From Pseudomonas putida (GTDB lineage: Bacteria > Pseudomonadota > Gammaproteobacteria > Pseudomonadales > Pseudomonadaceae): a stretch of 64,000 bases of DNA. Location: assembly GCF_002025705.1 (NCBI RefSeq), contig NZ_CP018846.1:3029501-3093500 (forward strand), read 5' to 3'. Each line of letters starts with the position of its first letter. Within the stretch, counting starts at the first letter, position 1. Below, one piece after another: positions 26,576-34,928 of the stretch. Under the pieces are notes generated by a model. The model searched no databases and was not told where the DNA came from. It was given only the letters and a program-made list of their open reading frames with translations. A program made the translations under genes and the position numbers.

Positions 26576-27418
26576 ATGACAACCCGTACCTGGTTCATTA
26601 CCGGCATCAGCAGTGGCTTTGGCCGCGCCCTGGCCGAACAGCTGCTGAGCCGCGGTGACCGAGTGCTCGGCACCGTACGCGAGCGAAGCAAGGTGGCCGA
26701 GTTGGCCGAACGCTTTGCCCGGACGCTGAGCGTCGAGCAGCTCGACGTCACCGATGTGCAAGCCGTACGACGGGTGGTGGCACAGGCCATCGAGCGTTTC
26801 GGGCGTATCGATGTGCTGATCAGCAACGCCGGTTACGGCCTGTTCGGCGCTGCTGAAGAGTTGAGTGACGGCCAGATCGAGCAGATGATCGCCACCAACC
26901 TGACCGGTTCGATCCAGCTGATCCGCGCGGTGCTACCGCACATGCGGGCTCAGGGTGGAGGCCGGATCATCCAGATCTCCTCCTATGGCGGCCAGGTCGC
27001 ATTTGCCGGCAACTCGCTGTACCACGCGACCAAGTGGGGCATCGAAGGCTTCGTCGAGTCGGTGGCCCAGGAAGTGGCCCCGTTCGGCATAGGCATGACC
27101 TTGGTCGAGCCGGGCGGCGCACGCACCGAGTTCCGTTACGCCAGCGCCCAGGTGGCCGACCTGCTGCCCGTCTACCACGCAACTCCGGCGCACGCCTTCC
27201 TGCGCATGCTCGACCCGGCCAACGGCCTGGCCCCCGGCGACCCCGCACGCATGGCGGCACGCATCATCGAGAGTGCCGACCTGAACCCGGCGCCACTGCG
27301 CATGGTGCTGGGCTCGCTAGCGCTGCAAAGCACCCTGGACACGTTACGCAGGCGCGTCGCCGACTTCGAGACACAAACCGCACTGGCGGCTTCCACCGAC
27401 TTTCCAAGCGAGACATGA
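26576..27418 (+). CDS. SDR family oxidoreductase
   Basis: A 280-residue classical short-chain dehydrogenase. The cofactor motif [13 protein letters not shown] is at about residue 9, an SNAGYGLFG motif at about 84, and the catalytic Ser, Tyr and Lys are in [20 protein letters not shown]. The C-terminal region with [13 protein letters not shown] is typical of the large group of uncharacterised SDRs found next to this type of LysR gene. I chose ATG 26576 (GAGGGC upstream) over ATG 26561. A cupin gene follows after 4 nt, so the two form an operon, probably activated by the upstream LysR. The substrate is unknown. Confidence 0.87.
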   Translation: MTTRTWFITGISSGFGRALAEQLLSRGDRVLGTVRERSKVAELAERFARTLSVEQLDVTDVQAVRRVVAQAIERFGRIDVLISNAGYGLFGAAEELSDGQIEQMIATNLTGSIQLIRAVLPHMRAQGGGRIIQISSYGGQVAFAGNSLYHATKWGIEGFVESVAQEVAPFGIGMTLVEPGGARTEFRYASAQVADLLPVYHATPAHAFLRMLDPANGLAPGDPARMAARIIESADLNPAPLRMVLGSLALQSTLDTLRRRVADFETQTALAASTDFPSET

Positions 27419-27422
27419 ACCG

Positions 27423-27911
27423 ATGAACAACACACTGATGGCAGCGCTGTTGCTGGCTGCCCCAATCGCATACGCCGAGGAACCCACGATGATCACCCTC
27501 AATCGCGCCGGGGCACAGCCGTCCCAGGTCGGCCCCGAACAGTACTTCACCGGCCGGGTACGTATCGATTCACCGTTCCAGGCTGCAGCACCGGCGCGGG
27601 TCGGTGGCGCCAGCGTCACCTTCGAGCCCGGCGCCCGTACCGCCTGGCACACCCACCCGCTGGGGCAGACCTTGCTGGTCACGGCGGGCGCCGGTTGGGT
27701 CCAGCAATGGGGCGAACCGGTGCAGCAGATCCGCCCGGGCGATGTGGTGTGGATTCCTGCCGGCACCAAGCATTGGCACGGTGCCTCGGCGAGCACCGGC
27801 ATGAGCCATGTCGCCATCGCCGAGGCGCAGGACGGCAAGGTGGTCGACTGGCTGGAGCAGGTCAGTGATGCGCAATACCCGGCCGCTGCCGGGCAGCACG
27901 AAACGCCGTGA
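27423..27911 (+). CDS. Cupin-domain protein with signal peptide
   Basis: A 162-residue single-domain cupin resembling bacterial (R)-mandelonitrile-lyase-like and related carboxymuconolactone-associated cupins. Metal ligands are in [20 protein letters not shown] (motif 1, His-x-His and Gln) and [17 protein letters not shown] (motif 2 His). A short hydrophobic N-terminus ([14 protein letters not shown]) predicts export, or ATG 27489 could give a cytosolic form starting MITLNRAG. It lies 4 nt after an SDR gene. The reaction is unknown; quinone or lactone chemistry is common in this family. Confidence 0.82.
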   Translation: MNNTLMAALLLAAPIAYAEEPTMITLNRAGAQPSQVGPEQYFTGRVRIDSPFQAAAPARVGGASVTFEPGARTAWHTHPLGQTLLVTAGAGWVQQWGEPVQQIRPGDVVWIPAGTKHWHGASASTGMSHVAIAEAQDGKVVDWLEQVSDAQYPAAAGQHETP

Positions 27912-27914
27912 CAA

Positions 27915-28685
27915 TTACGCCCGGCGGCGCTCCAGCAGCTTGGCCAGGGCGAAGGTGGCGACCACGGCCAGCACCACGGCGGCGGCAATGGACGGCACGC
28001 TGCCCCACTGCGCGATGGTGCTTTTGACCGCCAGGTAGAAGCCCAGTACGCCCACCGCACCAATGGCGTTGCCGCGCACGATCGCCCCCAGTTCGTGGTG
28101 CCCACCCTGAACATGGGCGAACACCGCCAGCGGCCAGGCAATCACCGGGATCGGCGCCAACAGGCCGCTGGCCACCGGCCCCAGCCACTCTGCACTGGCA
28201 GTGATCGCCACCAGCAGCGCGGTGGCTGTGAGCATGCGCATCGGGATCACCCAGCGCGGCAGTTGCACCACCTTGGCGTTGCCGGTGGGCGCCGGTTGCG
28301 AGGTGACGACGATGATCAGGCTCAGCAGCACCAGCGTCACCACCACCGACAACGCCACCCAGCCCAGGTGGCTCATCAATGCTGCCGTAGCGGCATACAC
28401 CGCCAGCGCAGCGATGCAGCCGGGCAAGGCGCCAACCCGTCGCGTCACCAGGTAGTAGAACAGGTAGGTCGCCTGCACTGCCGCCAGGCCTGCCAGTGCC
28501 CCGGGCACCGCCTGCAAGGCAAAACCCGGGCCCTGCTCAAGGCTGAGAAACAGCACAACCAAAGCTGAAGTGACCGGCAGCCCGGAAAGCAGGCCGCCGA
28601 TTTGCGTACCCCAGCGCCTGGCTGCCAAGGAGATGGCCAGCATGAGCGTGGGGGTGATGAGAAACTTGAGGTAGAAGGCAGTCAT
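27915..28685 (-). CDS. Polytopic inner-membrane protein of unknown function
   Basis: A 256-residue integral membrane protein with about eight hydrophobic segments and short loops. Family not recognised. The ATG at 28685 is preferred over a TTG at 28709, though neither has a strong ribosome binding site. The segment TQIGGLLSGLPVTSALVVLF between TM1 and TM2 and a similar GPVASGLLAPIPVIAWPLAV in the second half suggest an internal duplication, as in transporters built from inverted repeats. It converges with the cupin gene and follows an isochorismatase-family gene; no clear functional link. Confidence 0.7.
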   Translation of the reverse strand: MTAFYLKFLITPTLMLAISLAARRWGTQIGGLLSGLPVTSALVVLFLSLEQGPGFALQAVPGALAGLAAVQATYLFYYLVTRRVGALPGCIAALAVYAATAALMSHLGWVALSVVVTLVLLSLIIVVTSQPAPTGNAKVVQLPRWVIPMRMLTATALLVAITASAEWLGPVASGLLAPIPVIAWPLAVFAHVQGGHHELGAIVRGNAIGAVGVLGFYLAVKSTIAQWGSVPSIAAAVVLAVVATFALAKLLERRRA

Positions 28686-28775
28686 GGGGGAGCTAACGCG
28701 TTTCGACAAGGATGGGGAGCCAGGTGCATCGGCGCCCCCATGCTAAACGATGCGCGCTGGCTTTTCGCGGTTTTC

Positions 28776-29264
28776 TCAGTGGCCCGACTGCGCGACCTCG
28801 GCCATCACCTCGGCCCGTGTGGTCACGTTGCCGAAGTGGTGCTTCCAGAGGTCGGTGCCCAGCTTGCCGGAGCGGTCCAGCGATGAACCGACGGTGAGGT
28901 CGGTCACCAGCGTCGGGCACAACCCGGCATCGAACAGCGCAAAGCCCGCCGCCAGCACGCAAGTCTCGGTCTGCATGCCGCAAACCAGTACGCGCTCCAC
29001 GCCCAGTTGCCTGATATGGGCGATGGTCTCGGCAGTCTGGCCATAGCCATGCTTGATGAACACCTGGTCCACTTCGACCAGGCACTCGTCTTCGGCCGCC
29101 GGGTGCCAGCCGAGCTGGCGCTGGAACGGCGTCACCTGTTCATCGTGCAATTCGACCGAGGCGACCGACGGAATCCTCGCTGACAACAGACGAATGCCGT
29201 CCACCAGCCACTCGGGGGGGCTGAAGGTGGACTGGACATCAACGATGAGCAGAACCTGCTGCAT
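28776..29264 (-). CDS. Isochorismatase-family cysteine hydrolase
   Basis: A 162-residue hydrolase of the isochorismatase/nicotinamidase fold. The catalytic triad is visible: Asp in LLIVDVQSTFSPP (Asp9), Lys in VFIKHGYGQT and Cys in CGMQTETCVLAAGF. Such proteins cleave amide or vinyl-ether bonds of small molecules; the substrate cannot be named. The upstream AGGAG site fixes the ATG at 29264. It is divergent from the diguanylate cyclase gene. Confidence 0.85.
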   Translation of the reverse strand: MQQVLLIVDVQSTFSPPEWLVDGIRLLSARIPSVASVELHDEQVTPFQRQLGWHPAAEDECLVEVDQVFIKHGYGQTAETIAHIRQLGVERVLVCGMQTETCVLAAGFALFDAGLCPTLVTDLTVGSSLDRSGKLGTDLWKHHFGNVTTRAEVMAEVAQSGH

Positions 29265-29344
29265 GAACGACTCCTGAATACTCAAAACGACCGCGGAGTA
29301 TATCTGCATCAATGGCCGCTGGTGGAACCTGCCCGCCACTGTGT

Positions 29345-30235
29345 ATGCTGGCCACGCCCGAGCCCGACGCACCGGACGCCCCTATGCCCGTTGACCTGCA
29401 AGCTCTTTACCCCAAGCTGATCCAGCTGATGCTGGACACCGTGTTCGTGGTCGACCGGGACAACACCATCGTGTTCGTCAGCAATGCCTGCGAGCCGTTG
29501 CTCGGCTACCGCGCCGACGAGCTGATCGGCACCCCGATCACCCGGTACATGCACCCCGACGACCTGGAAACCACACGCGCCTCGATCATCCGGGTGATGA
29601 ATGGCCAGCCGCATTGCGACTTCCGCAATCGCTACCTGCGCAAGGACGGTGGCGTGGTTCACATACTCTGGTCGGCCTTCTGGTCCGAAGAAGTGGGCGC
29701 GCGCATCGGCGTGGCGCGCAACGTCACGGCGCTGGCCCAGGCCGAGCAGGAACTGCGCTTTCTCGCCCACCACGACCCGCTGACCCGGCTGTGCAACCGC
29801 TCGCTGTTCAACCAGCGGCTGGCCAGCGCGCTGCACCATGCCCGCCCGTTTGCGCTGCTGTTCCTCGACATCAACGACTTCAAGGGCATCAACGATGTGC
29901 ACGGGCATGCCGTCGGTGACCAGGTGCTGTGCGCGGTCGCGCGGCGCCTGGAAGACTGTGTCGGCCAGCACGACACGGTGGCGCGCATGGGCGGCGACGA
30001 GTTCACTGTGCTGCTGACCGACTTGAGCTCGGTGGGCGCGGTAGCCGAGAAGATGGCGCAGATCCTCGCCGCCATGGCAGCGCCGCTGGCCAGCGGGCTG
30101 CGTGCGCTGCCCATGCCGTCCTGCAGCATCGGCGTGGCCTGCTACCCGGCCGATGGCGCAGACATCGACACCCTGCTCAACTGCGCCGATGACGACATGT
30201 ACCGCAACAAGCGCCGGCGTTCCGTGGCCGGATAA
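29345..30235 (+). CDS. PAS-GGDEF diguanylate cyclase
   Basis: A 296-residue cytosolic signalling protein. Residues about 20-125 are a PAS domain (LMLDTVFVVDRDNTIVFVSN, then the PAC end WSEEVGARIGVARNVTA). Residues about 130-290 are a GGDEF domain with HHDPLTRLCNR, FLDINDFKGIND and the catalytic MGGDEF; no RxxD inhibitory site precedes the motif in the usual spot. It should make c-di-GMP in response to a PAS-sensed signal. No EAL domain is present. The start is uncertain: ATGs at 29312, 29345 and 29384 are all in frame and none has a convincing site. Confidence 0.85.
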   Translation: MLATPEPDAPDAPMPVDLQALYPKLIQLMLDTVFVVDRDNTIVFVSNACEPLLGYRADELIGTPITRYMHPDDLETTRASIIRVMNGQPHCDFRNRYLRKDGGVVHILWSAFWSEEVGARIGVARNVTALAQAEQELRFLAHHDPLTRLCNRSLFNQRLASALHHARPFALLFLDINDFKGINDVHGHAVGDQVLCAVARRLEDCVGQHDTVARMGGDEFTVLLTDLSSVGAVAEKMAQILAAMAAPLASGLRALPMPSCSIGVACYPADGADIDTLLNCADDDMYRNKRRRSVAG

Positions 30236-30318
30236 ACCGCCACCGGTAATTGCTGCCGCCGGGGTACCCGCTGTGGCATGCTTTGCGCCCCGCACGACAG
30301 GCCCACACAGGTACCCCC

Positions 30319-30615
30319 ATGACCCAAGCCACCGACCAGGCATTCTACGACCGTGCCGATGCGCATATCGACCTGGCCAACCAGCAGATCGACACACTCG
30401 CCGACGTCGGCAAGGTCAGCGCCTCGATGACCTTTGCCGCCAGCCGCTTCAGTGCCTGGCTCAGCGCCCGCAATTTCAAGTCCGGCGCCGAAATGGCCGC
30501 GGCGCGCGAAGAAATCCTGAAGTACTTCAGCGAGCAGTACCGGATGATGCTGGAAGATAACGTCGACGAGTACATCGAGCAGTTCGACCGTTACGTATTG
30601 GGCAAGGAAAGCTGA
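30319..30615 (+). CDS. DUF3144 family protein
   Basis: A 98-residue helical protein matching the DUF3144 family (FYDRADAHIDLANQQ near the N-terminus, KVSASMTFAASRFSAWL in the middle, ILKYFSEQYRMMLEDN at the end). The family is cytosolic and uncharacterised, found throughout Proteobacteria. The ATG at 30319 fits the family start; it overlaps nothing and converges with the chemoreceptor gene with only a 3-nt gap between stops. Confidence 0.8.
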   Translation: MTQATDQAFYDRADAHIDLANQQIDTLADVGKVSASMTFAASRFSAWLSARNFKSGAEMAAAREEILKYFSEQYRMMLEDNVDEYIEQFDRYVLGKES

Positions 30616-30618
30616 GCC

Positions 30619-32244
30619 TCAGACCTTGAACCGCCCCACCAGCGCCGTCATCTCCCCGACCAGCACGGACAACGCCTGGCTGGCCTCGCTGGTCTGCTGC
30701 GCACCCGCCGCCGAATAGCTCGACAGCTCGCGGATGTTCAGCAGGTTGCGGTCCACCTCGCGCGCCACCTGCGCCTGTTCTTCCGCTGCGCTGGCAATCA
30801 CCAGGTTGCGTTCGTTGATCTCGCCGATGGCGCTGTAGATGCCTTCCAGTACCTGGCCTGAGGCCAGGGTGACGTCGAGTGTCGACTGGGCGCGGCTGGT
30901 GCTGGCCTGCATCGAGGCAACAGCCGCTTCGGTGCCCTGTTGCACGCGGCCGATCATCTGCTCGATTTCCTGGGTCGAGGCCTGGGTGCGGTAGGCGAGC
31001 GTACGCACTTCATCGGCCACCACGGCAAAGCCGCGCCCGGCATCCCCGGCGCGGGCCGCCTCGATGGCCGCGTTGAGCGCCAGCAAATTGGTCTGCTCGG
31101 ACACCGAACGGATCACTTCAAGCACCTTGCCGATATCCCGGACCTGGCCCACCAGCTGCTCAAGGTGAGCGCTGCTGGTCTGGATCTCTTGGGTCATGGC
31201 CTGGGTGCCATCGATATTTTCGCTGACTTGCTGACGGCTTTTTTCCGCCAGCTGGTTGGACTCTTGGGTAGCCTGGGAGGTGGTGACGGCATTGCGCGCG
31301 ACCTCCTCCACCGCCGTGGTCATTTCGGTGACGGCGGTGGCGGCCTGCTCCAGCTCCTGGCCCTGCTGGCGCAGGTGGTTGGCGCTTTGTTCGGTGACCG
31401 TGTTCAAGGCACCCGCCGCGTCGGCCAGTTGCCGGGTGCAGTTGCTGATCCCGCTCAGGGTCTCGCGCTGGCTCTGCTGCATGCGCTGCAGCTCATGGAA
31501 CAACTGGCCGATCTCGTTGCGCCGATGCACTTCGACTGGCACGCTCAAGTCGCCGCCGGCAATCCGCTGAAAGTGTCGGCCAGCCTCGCCCAGCGGGTGC
31601 AGCACGCGCTGGGCGATGAACGCCCAGCACAGCCCGGCGAGCAGCAATGTCACCGCCAGCAGCCCCAGGCTCAGCAGTTGTGCACGCCCAAGGCGGCGGT
31701 CGGATTCCAGCATGATCTGCTGGCCGCGCTCGCTCAAGGCGGCGACCAGTTGCTGGCGCAGCGCCTGCAGCCGGCCCATGGCATTACCGGCATCGGTGTT
31801 GACCTTGAAGTACTGCTCCAGCGAGCGTTGCTGCGTGGCTGCGCGCTGGCCGGCCACTGCCTTGGCATACTCGCCGAACGTGGCTTGCAGCTCCTGGGCC
31901 ACCGCATGCAGCGCAGGTTCCTGAACCTGCTCGACGAATTCATCGATCAGCTGCTGGCTCTTGTCGTTCAGCTCGACCGAGAGCGCCATGCGCTTGTTCG
32001 CGCTGTCGTCGTGGCCGCCCAGTTGCTCGATGAAGCCAGAAGACACATTGGCACTGGAACGGATTGCCATCAGCAGGGCATTGTTCAACCGATCCGACTG
32101 GTGTGCGGTCTGGTCCAGCTCGGTGATCTGCTCGTCGCTGCCCAGCGCCGCCCGCCAGGCACTGACGGTGGAGAACAGCAAGGTCAGGCTGAACAGCAAC
32201 AGCACCCAGAACATTCCGGTACGGATCTTCAGGTCGGCAAACAT
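30619..32244 (-). CDS. Methyl-accepting chemotaxis protein with four-helix-bundle sensor
   Basis: A 541-residue class I chemoreceptor. A TM segment at about residues 11-33 is followed by a periplasmic domain of about 155 residues with the helical pattern of the Tar-type 4HB sensor ([20 protein letters not shown] region), a second TM at about 190-212 ([20 protein letters not shown]), a HAMP domain, and the signalling hairpin [20 protein letters not shown] near residue 385. No C-terminal NWETF-type pentapeptide is present. The ligand is unknown. An AGGAG site lies about 11 nt before the ATG. Confidence 0.92.
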   Translation of the reverse strand: MFADLKIRTGMFWVLLLFSLTLLFSTVSAWRAALGSDEQITELDQTAHQSDRLNNALLMAIRSSANVSSGFIEQLGGHDDSANKRMALSVELNDKSQQLIDEFVEQVQEPALHAVAQELQATFGEYAKAVAGQRAATQQRSLEQYFKVNTDAGNAMGRLQALRQQLVAALSERGQQIMLESDRRLGRAQLLSLGLLAVTLLLAGLCWAFIAQRVLHPLGEAGRHFQRIAGGDLSVPVEVHRRNEIGQLFHELQRMQQSQRETLSGISNCTRQLADAAGALNTVTEQSANHLRQQGQELEQAATAVTEMTTAVEEVARNAVTTSQATQESNQLAEKSRQQVSENIDGTQAMTQEIQTSSAHLEQLVGQVRDIGKVLEVIRSVSEQTNLLALNAAIEAARAGDAGRGFAVVADEVRTLAYRTQASTQEIEQMIGRVQQGTEAAVASMQASTSRAQSTLDVTLASGQVLEGIYSAIGEINERNLVIASAAEEQAQVAREVDRNLLNIRELSSYSAAGAQQTSEASQALSVLVGEMTALVGRFKV

Positions 32245-32753
32245 GCGGGCAGTACTCCTCTAGTGCTTGTTGGCGCCACTTCTGGTCGAGGTTTCGACGG
32301 TGGGTGAGCAGCTATCGGAGTTGCCGCTGAAGGCTTGAGTGCGCGAATGCGGCTTCTGTTCGGTAACCGAACGGATGTTGCTTGCGCCTTGCATCTGCTT
32401 GCGCATACATGCAAGGGTAAAAAAGGAACGTCAGTCACCAGAAAAGGAAGAACAGCACCTCATGCTTGGAATCACACGTATCCATCGCTATGTGCGCCCA
32501 TTGTCTGCCAGCAAGGCTGCAGCCAGTGGGCGTGAATCCAAACTCAAACGCAGCACCCGCATTGCCTCGAAGCTCGTCACCCTCCTCTGCACGCCCCGCG
32601 CCGTACCACCCTACCTCTGGGTCAAGCCCGAGCGCCCCCCTGTAGATCGCATGCCCCCTACCTGACTGCCCACGCTGCAGTCGACGCGCATTGACTCGCC
32701 ATTCAGTCGCTGGAGGCGAGGGATTTCACGCAAATAATCAGGGGCAACCACCA
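32245..32753. other. 500-base intergenic region upstream of mtlD
   Basis: This gap separates the divergent chemoreceptor and mtlD genes. It contains a perfect 15-nt palindrome (32358-32372) and a 67-codon plus-strand frame at 32462-32665 with weak ribosome binding site and no recognisable domain (rich in Ser, Arg, Pro). I do not call that frame a gene. Confidence 0.5.
32358..32372. promoter_or_regulatory. Perfect 15-nt palindrome, possible operator
   Basis: GTTCGGT-A-ACCGAAC, located 113 nt upstream of the chemoreceptor start and about 380 nt upstream of mtlD. Position in the divergent control region suggests a regulator site; no regulator gene is adjacent. Confidence 0.3.
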
Positions 32754-34928
32754 ATGATCTTGTTTCAGGGTAAAAAAATTCTCAGCGCCATCTTCGATAT
32801 GGATGGCACGATGTTCGACACCGAGCGCTTGCGTTTCAAGACGTTGAAACAGGCCTCACTGGAAATCTTCGGCAAGGCCTTGAGCGAGCAGACGCTGATC
32901 GGCTCGCTGGGCCTGAGTGCGAAAAAGGCCGAAGCCCTCGCCAAGGCCCACAATGGCGAAGACTTCCCTTACGCACAGATTCGCCAGCGAGCCGATGAGC
33001 TGGAGCTGGAATACGTACGCAGCCACGGCGTGCCGCTGAAGGCTGGCTTGCTGGAAGTACTGGAGCGGCTGCGCAAGTCTGGCCTGACCATGGCGGTGGC
33101 CACCTCCAGCCGCCGGGCGATTGCCGAGGAGTACCTGATCAATGCCAACGTGCTCAAGTACTTCGACATCACCGTCTGTGGCGATGAAGTCAGCCAAGGC
33201 AAGCCGCACCCGGAAATATTCCTGCGGGCGGCCCGCGCTCTCAATTGCGACCCTGCCCAGTGCTTCATGATCGAAGACTCGGAAAACGGCCTGCTGTCGG
33301 CCATCCGCGCCGAAGGCCAGGCCATTCTGATCGAAGACATCAAGCCGCCTGCACCTGAGGTGAAGGCTGGCGCGCTCAAGGCCTACCACAGCATGCCCGA
33401 ATTCCTCGCCGACCTGAGCGAGTGCGTGCCCGACCTGGGCATGCCGGAACTCGCCGAGCCGTTCCCGGCCTCGCTCAACCAGTTCCGTGTCGGCATCCAT
33501 GGTTTCGGTGCCATCGGTGGCGGCTACCTGACCCAGGTATTCGCCCACTGGGACGGCTATACCCGGCCCTGCGAAATCATCGCCGCGACCCGCTCGCGCA
33601 TGCTTCGGGAAACCGTTGCCGCGTTCGGCAGCTACAGCGTACGTTACGGCGCCAGCGCGTTCGACCAGACCCTTGAAAATGTACGCATGATCGACATGGA
33701 CGATGAGCACGCGGTGATCGAGATGTACAACGCCGCTGAAATCATCGGCCTGAGCCTGCCCGAGCAGGCGATCCAGCAGCAGGCCAAGGTGATTGCCAAG
33801 GGCTTGCTGCAACGTTTCGAGCGCCGCGGCCGCGAGCTGACCCTGCTGATCGTGCTGAACAAGATCGGCGGCGCCGCGTTTGTGCGCCGGCAGGTACAGG
33901 CACAATTGGCGTTGCTGTGCGCACCCGAAATCGCCAGGCAGGTGCTGCAGAAGACCCATTTTGTCGAAACGGTGGTCAGCCGCATCGTCTCGAAGATCAG
34001 CAATGACGCGCTGGTTCGGCAATTGCGTATCAAGTCGCAGATGTTCCAGAACAGCCTTGAGGATGAACCGGCACCTGCAGCGCCGACTGCTGAATACCAG
34101 CGCCTGATCAGCCGCTTTCGGCCCTTCACCCAGTCCAGCAACGCCCTGAACCAGATGCACCTGGTGCTGTTCAACAGCGAACCCGACATGCCGCTGTATG
34201 TCGAGCGCGGCGGCGATCTGCTGGAACGGCTGCGGCAGGTGAAGACCGTCACCGACATCACCCAGATCCAGATCATCAAGAACCGCTTGTGGAATGGCCC
34301 GCATGCCATCATCGCCTGGTACGCCAGCCTGCTGGGCTACACCTGGGTTGGCCAAGGCATGGGCGACGCCCGCGTGAGCGCGCTGGCCGAGCGCCTGATC
34401 CACCAGGAAGTAGCACCTGCGCTGGTGGCCGAGTACCCACAGATGGCTGAGGTGGTCGAGCGCTTTGCCGCTGCCTTTCTTGATCGCTGCAAGCGTTCGT
34501 TCAAGGACCCTTGTGCCCGCGTGGGGCGCGACCCTATGCGCAAGCTGCAGCGCAACGAGCGCATCCTGAGCAGCATCGACCTGGCCCGCAAGCATGGAAT
34601 ACCGGCGCCGGCACTGGAGCTGGGCGCGGCCCTGGCGATCCATTATGCGTTGCGCTGTAGCGCCAGCAAGGACCGCGAGGCGCAACGGATGAAGCAGCTG
34701 TACAGCGCCAGCGGCGAACGAGTCGAAGCGGTACTGACCCATGACGGCGATTACCACGGCAAGCCTTATCCGGGGCTGGACCCGATCGATGACGCGCCGC
34801 TCATCGACAGCATCGCCGCCAACTTCCGCCGCCTGCAGCGACGCGATAGCGCCGAGTGGAGCACAACGCCTGGCGCAAGCAGCAGCTCGGCCAGGCACGA
34901 ACCTGGCCCTGACGCCGTGCTCCGCTAG
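32754..34928 (+). CDS. mtlD: Bifunctional mannitol-1-phosphate 5-dehydrogenase/phosphatase
   Basis: A 724-residue fusion. Residues 1 to about 215 are a HAD phosphatase: catalytic FDMDGTMFDTE (Asp15 and Asp17), TSS motif II in VATSSRR, and the late EDSENGLLSA motif. Residues about 245-690 are a mannitol dehydrogenase-type domain with the Rossmann motif GIHGFGAIGGGY. This architecture matches the Acinetobacter MtlD enzyme, which reduces fructose-6-phosphate to mannitol-1-phosphate and then removes the phosphate, making mannitol as an osmoprotectant. No mannitol PTS or transport genes are nearby, in line with synthesis rather than catabolism. ATG 32754 has an AGGGG site. The stop overlaps that of the convergent ATPase gene (CTAG). 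Confidence 0.85.
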   Translation: MILFQGKKILSAIFDMDGTMFDTERLRFKTLKQASLEIFGKALSEQTLIGSLGLSAKKAEALAKAHNGEDFPYAQIRQRADELELEYVRSHGVPLKAGLLEVLERLRKSGLTMAVATSSRRAIAEEYLINANVLKYFDITVCGDEVSQGKPHPEIFLRAARALNCDPAQCFMIEDSENGLLSAIRAEGQAILIEDIKPPAPEVKAGALKAYHSMPEFLADLSECVPDLGMPELAEPFPASLNQFRVGIHGFGAIGGGYLTQVFAHWDGYTRPCEIIAATRSRMLRETVAAFGSYSVRYGASAFDQTLENVRMIDMDDEHAVIEMYNAAEIIGLSLPEQAIQQQAKVIAKGLLQRFERRGRELTLLIVLNKIGGAAFVRRQVQAQLALLCAPEIARQVLQKTHFVETVVSRIVSKISNDALVRQLRIKSQMFQNSLEDEPAPAAPTAEYQRLISRFRPFTQSSNALNQMHLVLFNSEPDMPLYVERGGDLLERLRQVKTVTDITQIQIIKNRLWNGPHAIIAWYASLLGYTWVGQGMGDARVSALAERLIHQEVAPALVAEYPQMAEVVERFAAAFLDRCKRSFKDPCARVGRDPMRKLQRNERILSSIDLARKHGIPAPALELGAALAIHYALRCSASKDREAQRMKQLYSASGERVEAVLTHDGDYHGKPYPGLDPIDDAPLIDSIAANFRRLQRRDSAEWSTTPGASSSSARHEPGPDAVLR

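Noticed and set aside
32462..32665. 67-codon frame upstream of mtlD as a gene
   Set aside because: Weak start context and no similarity that I recognise; left as part of the intergenic region.
32856..34898. 680-codon minus-strand open frame opposite mtlD
   Set aside because: Low-complexity shadow; mtlD has unmistakable HAD and dehydrogenase motifs.
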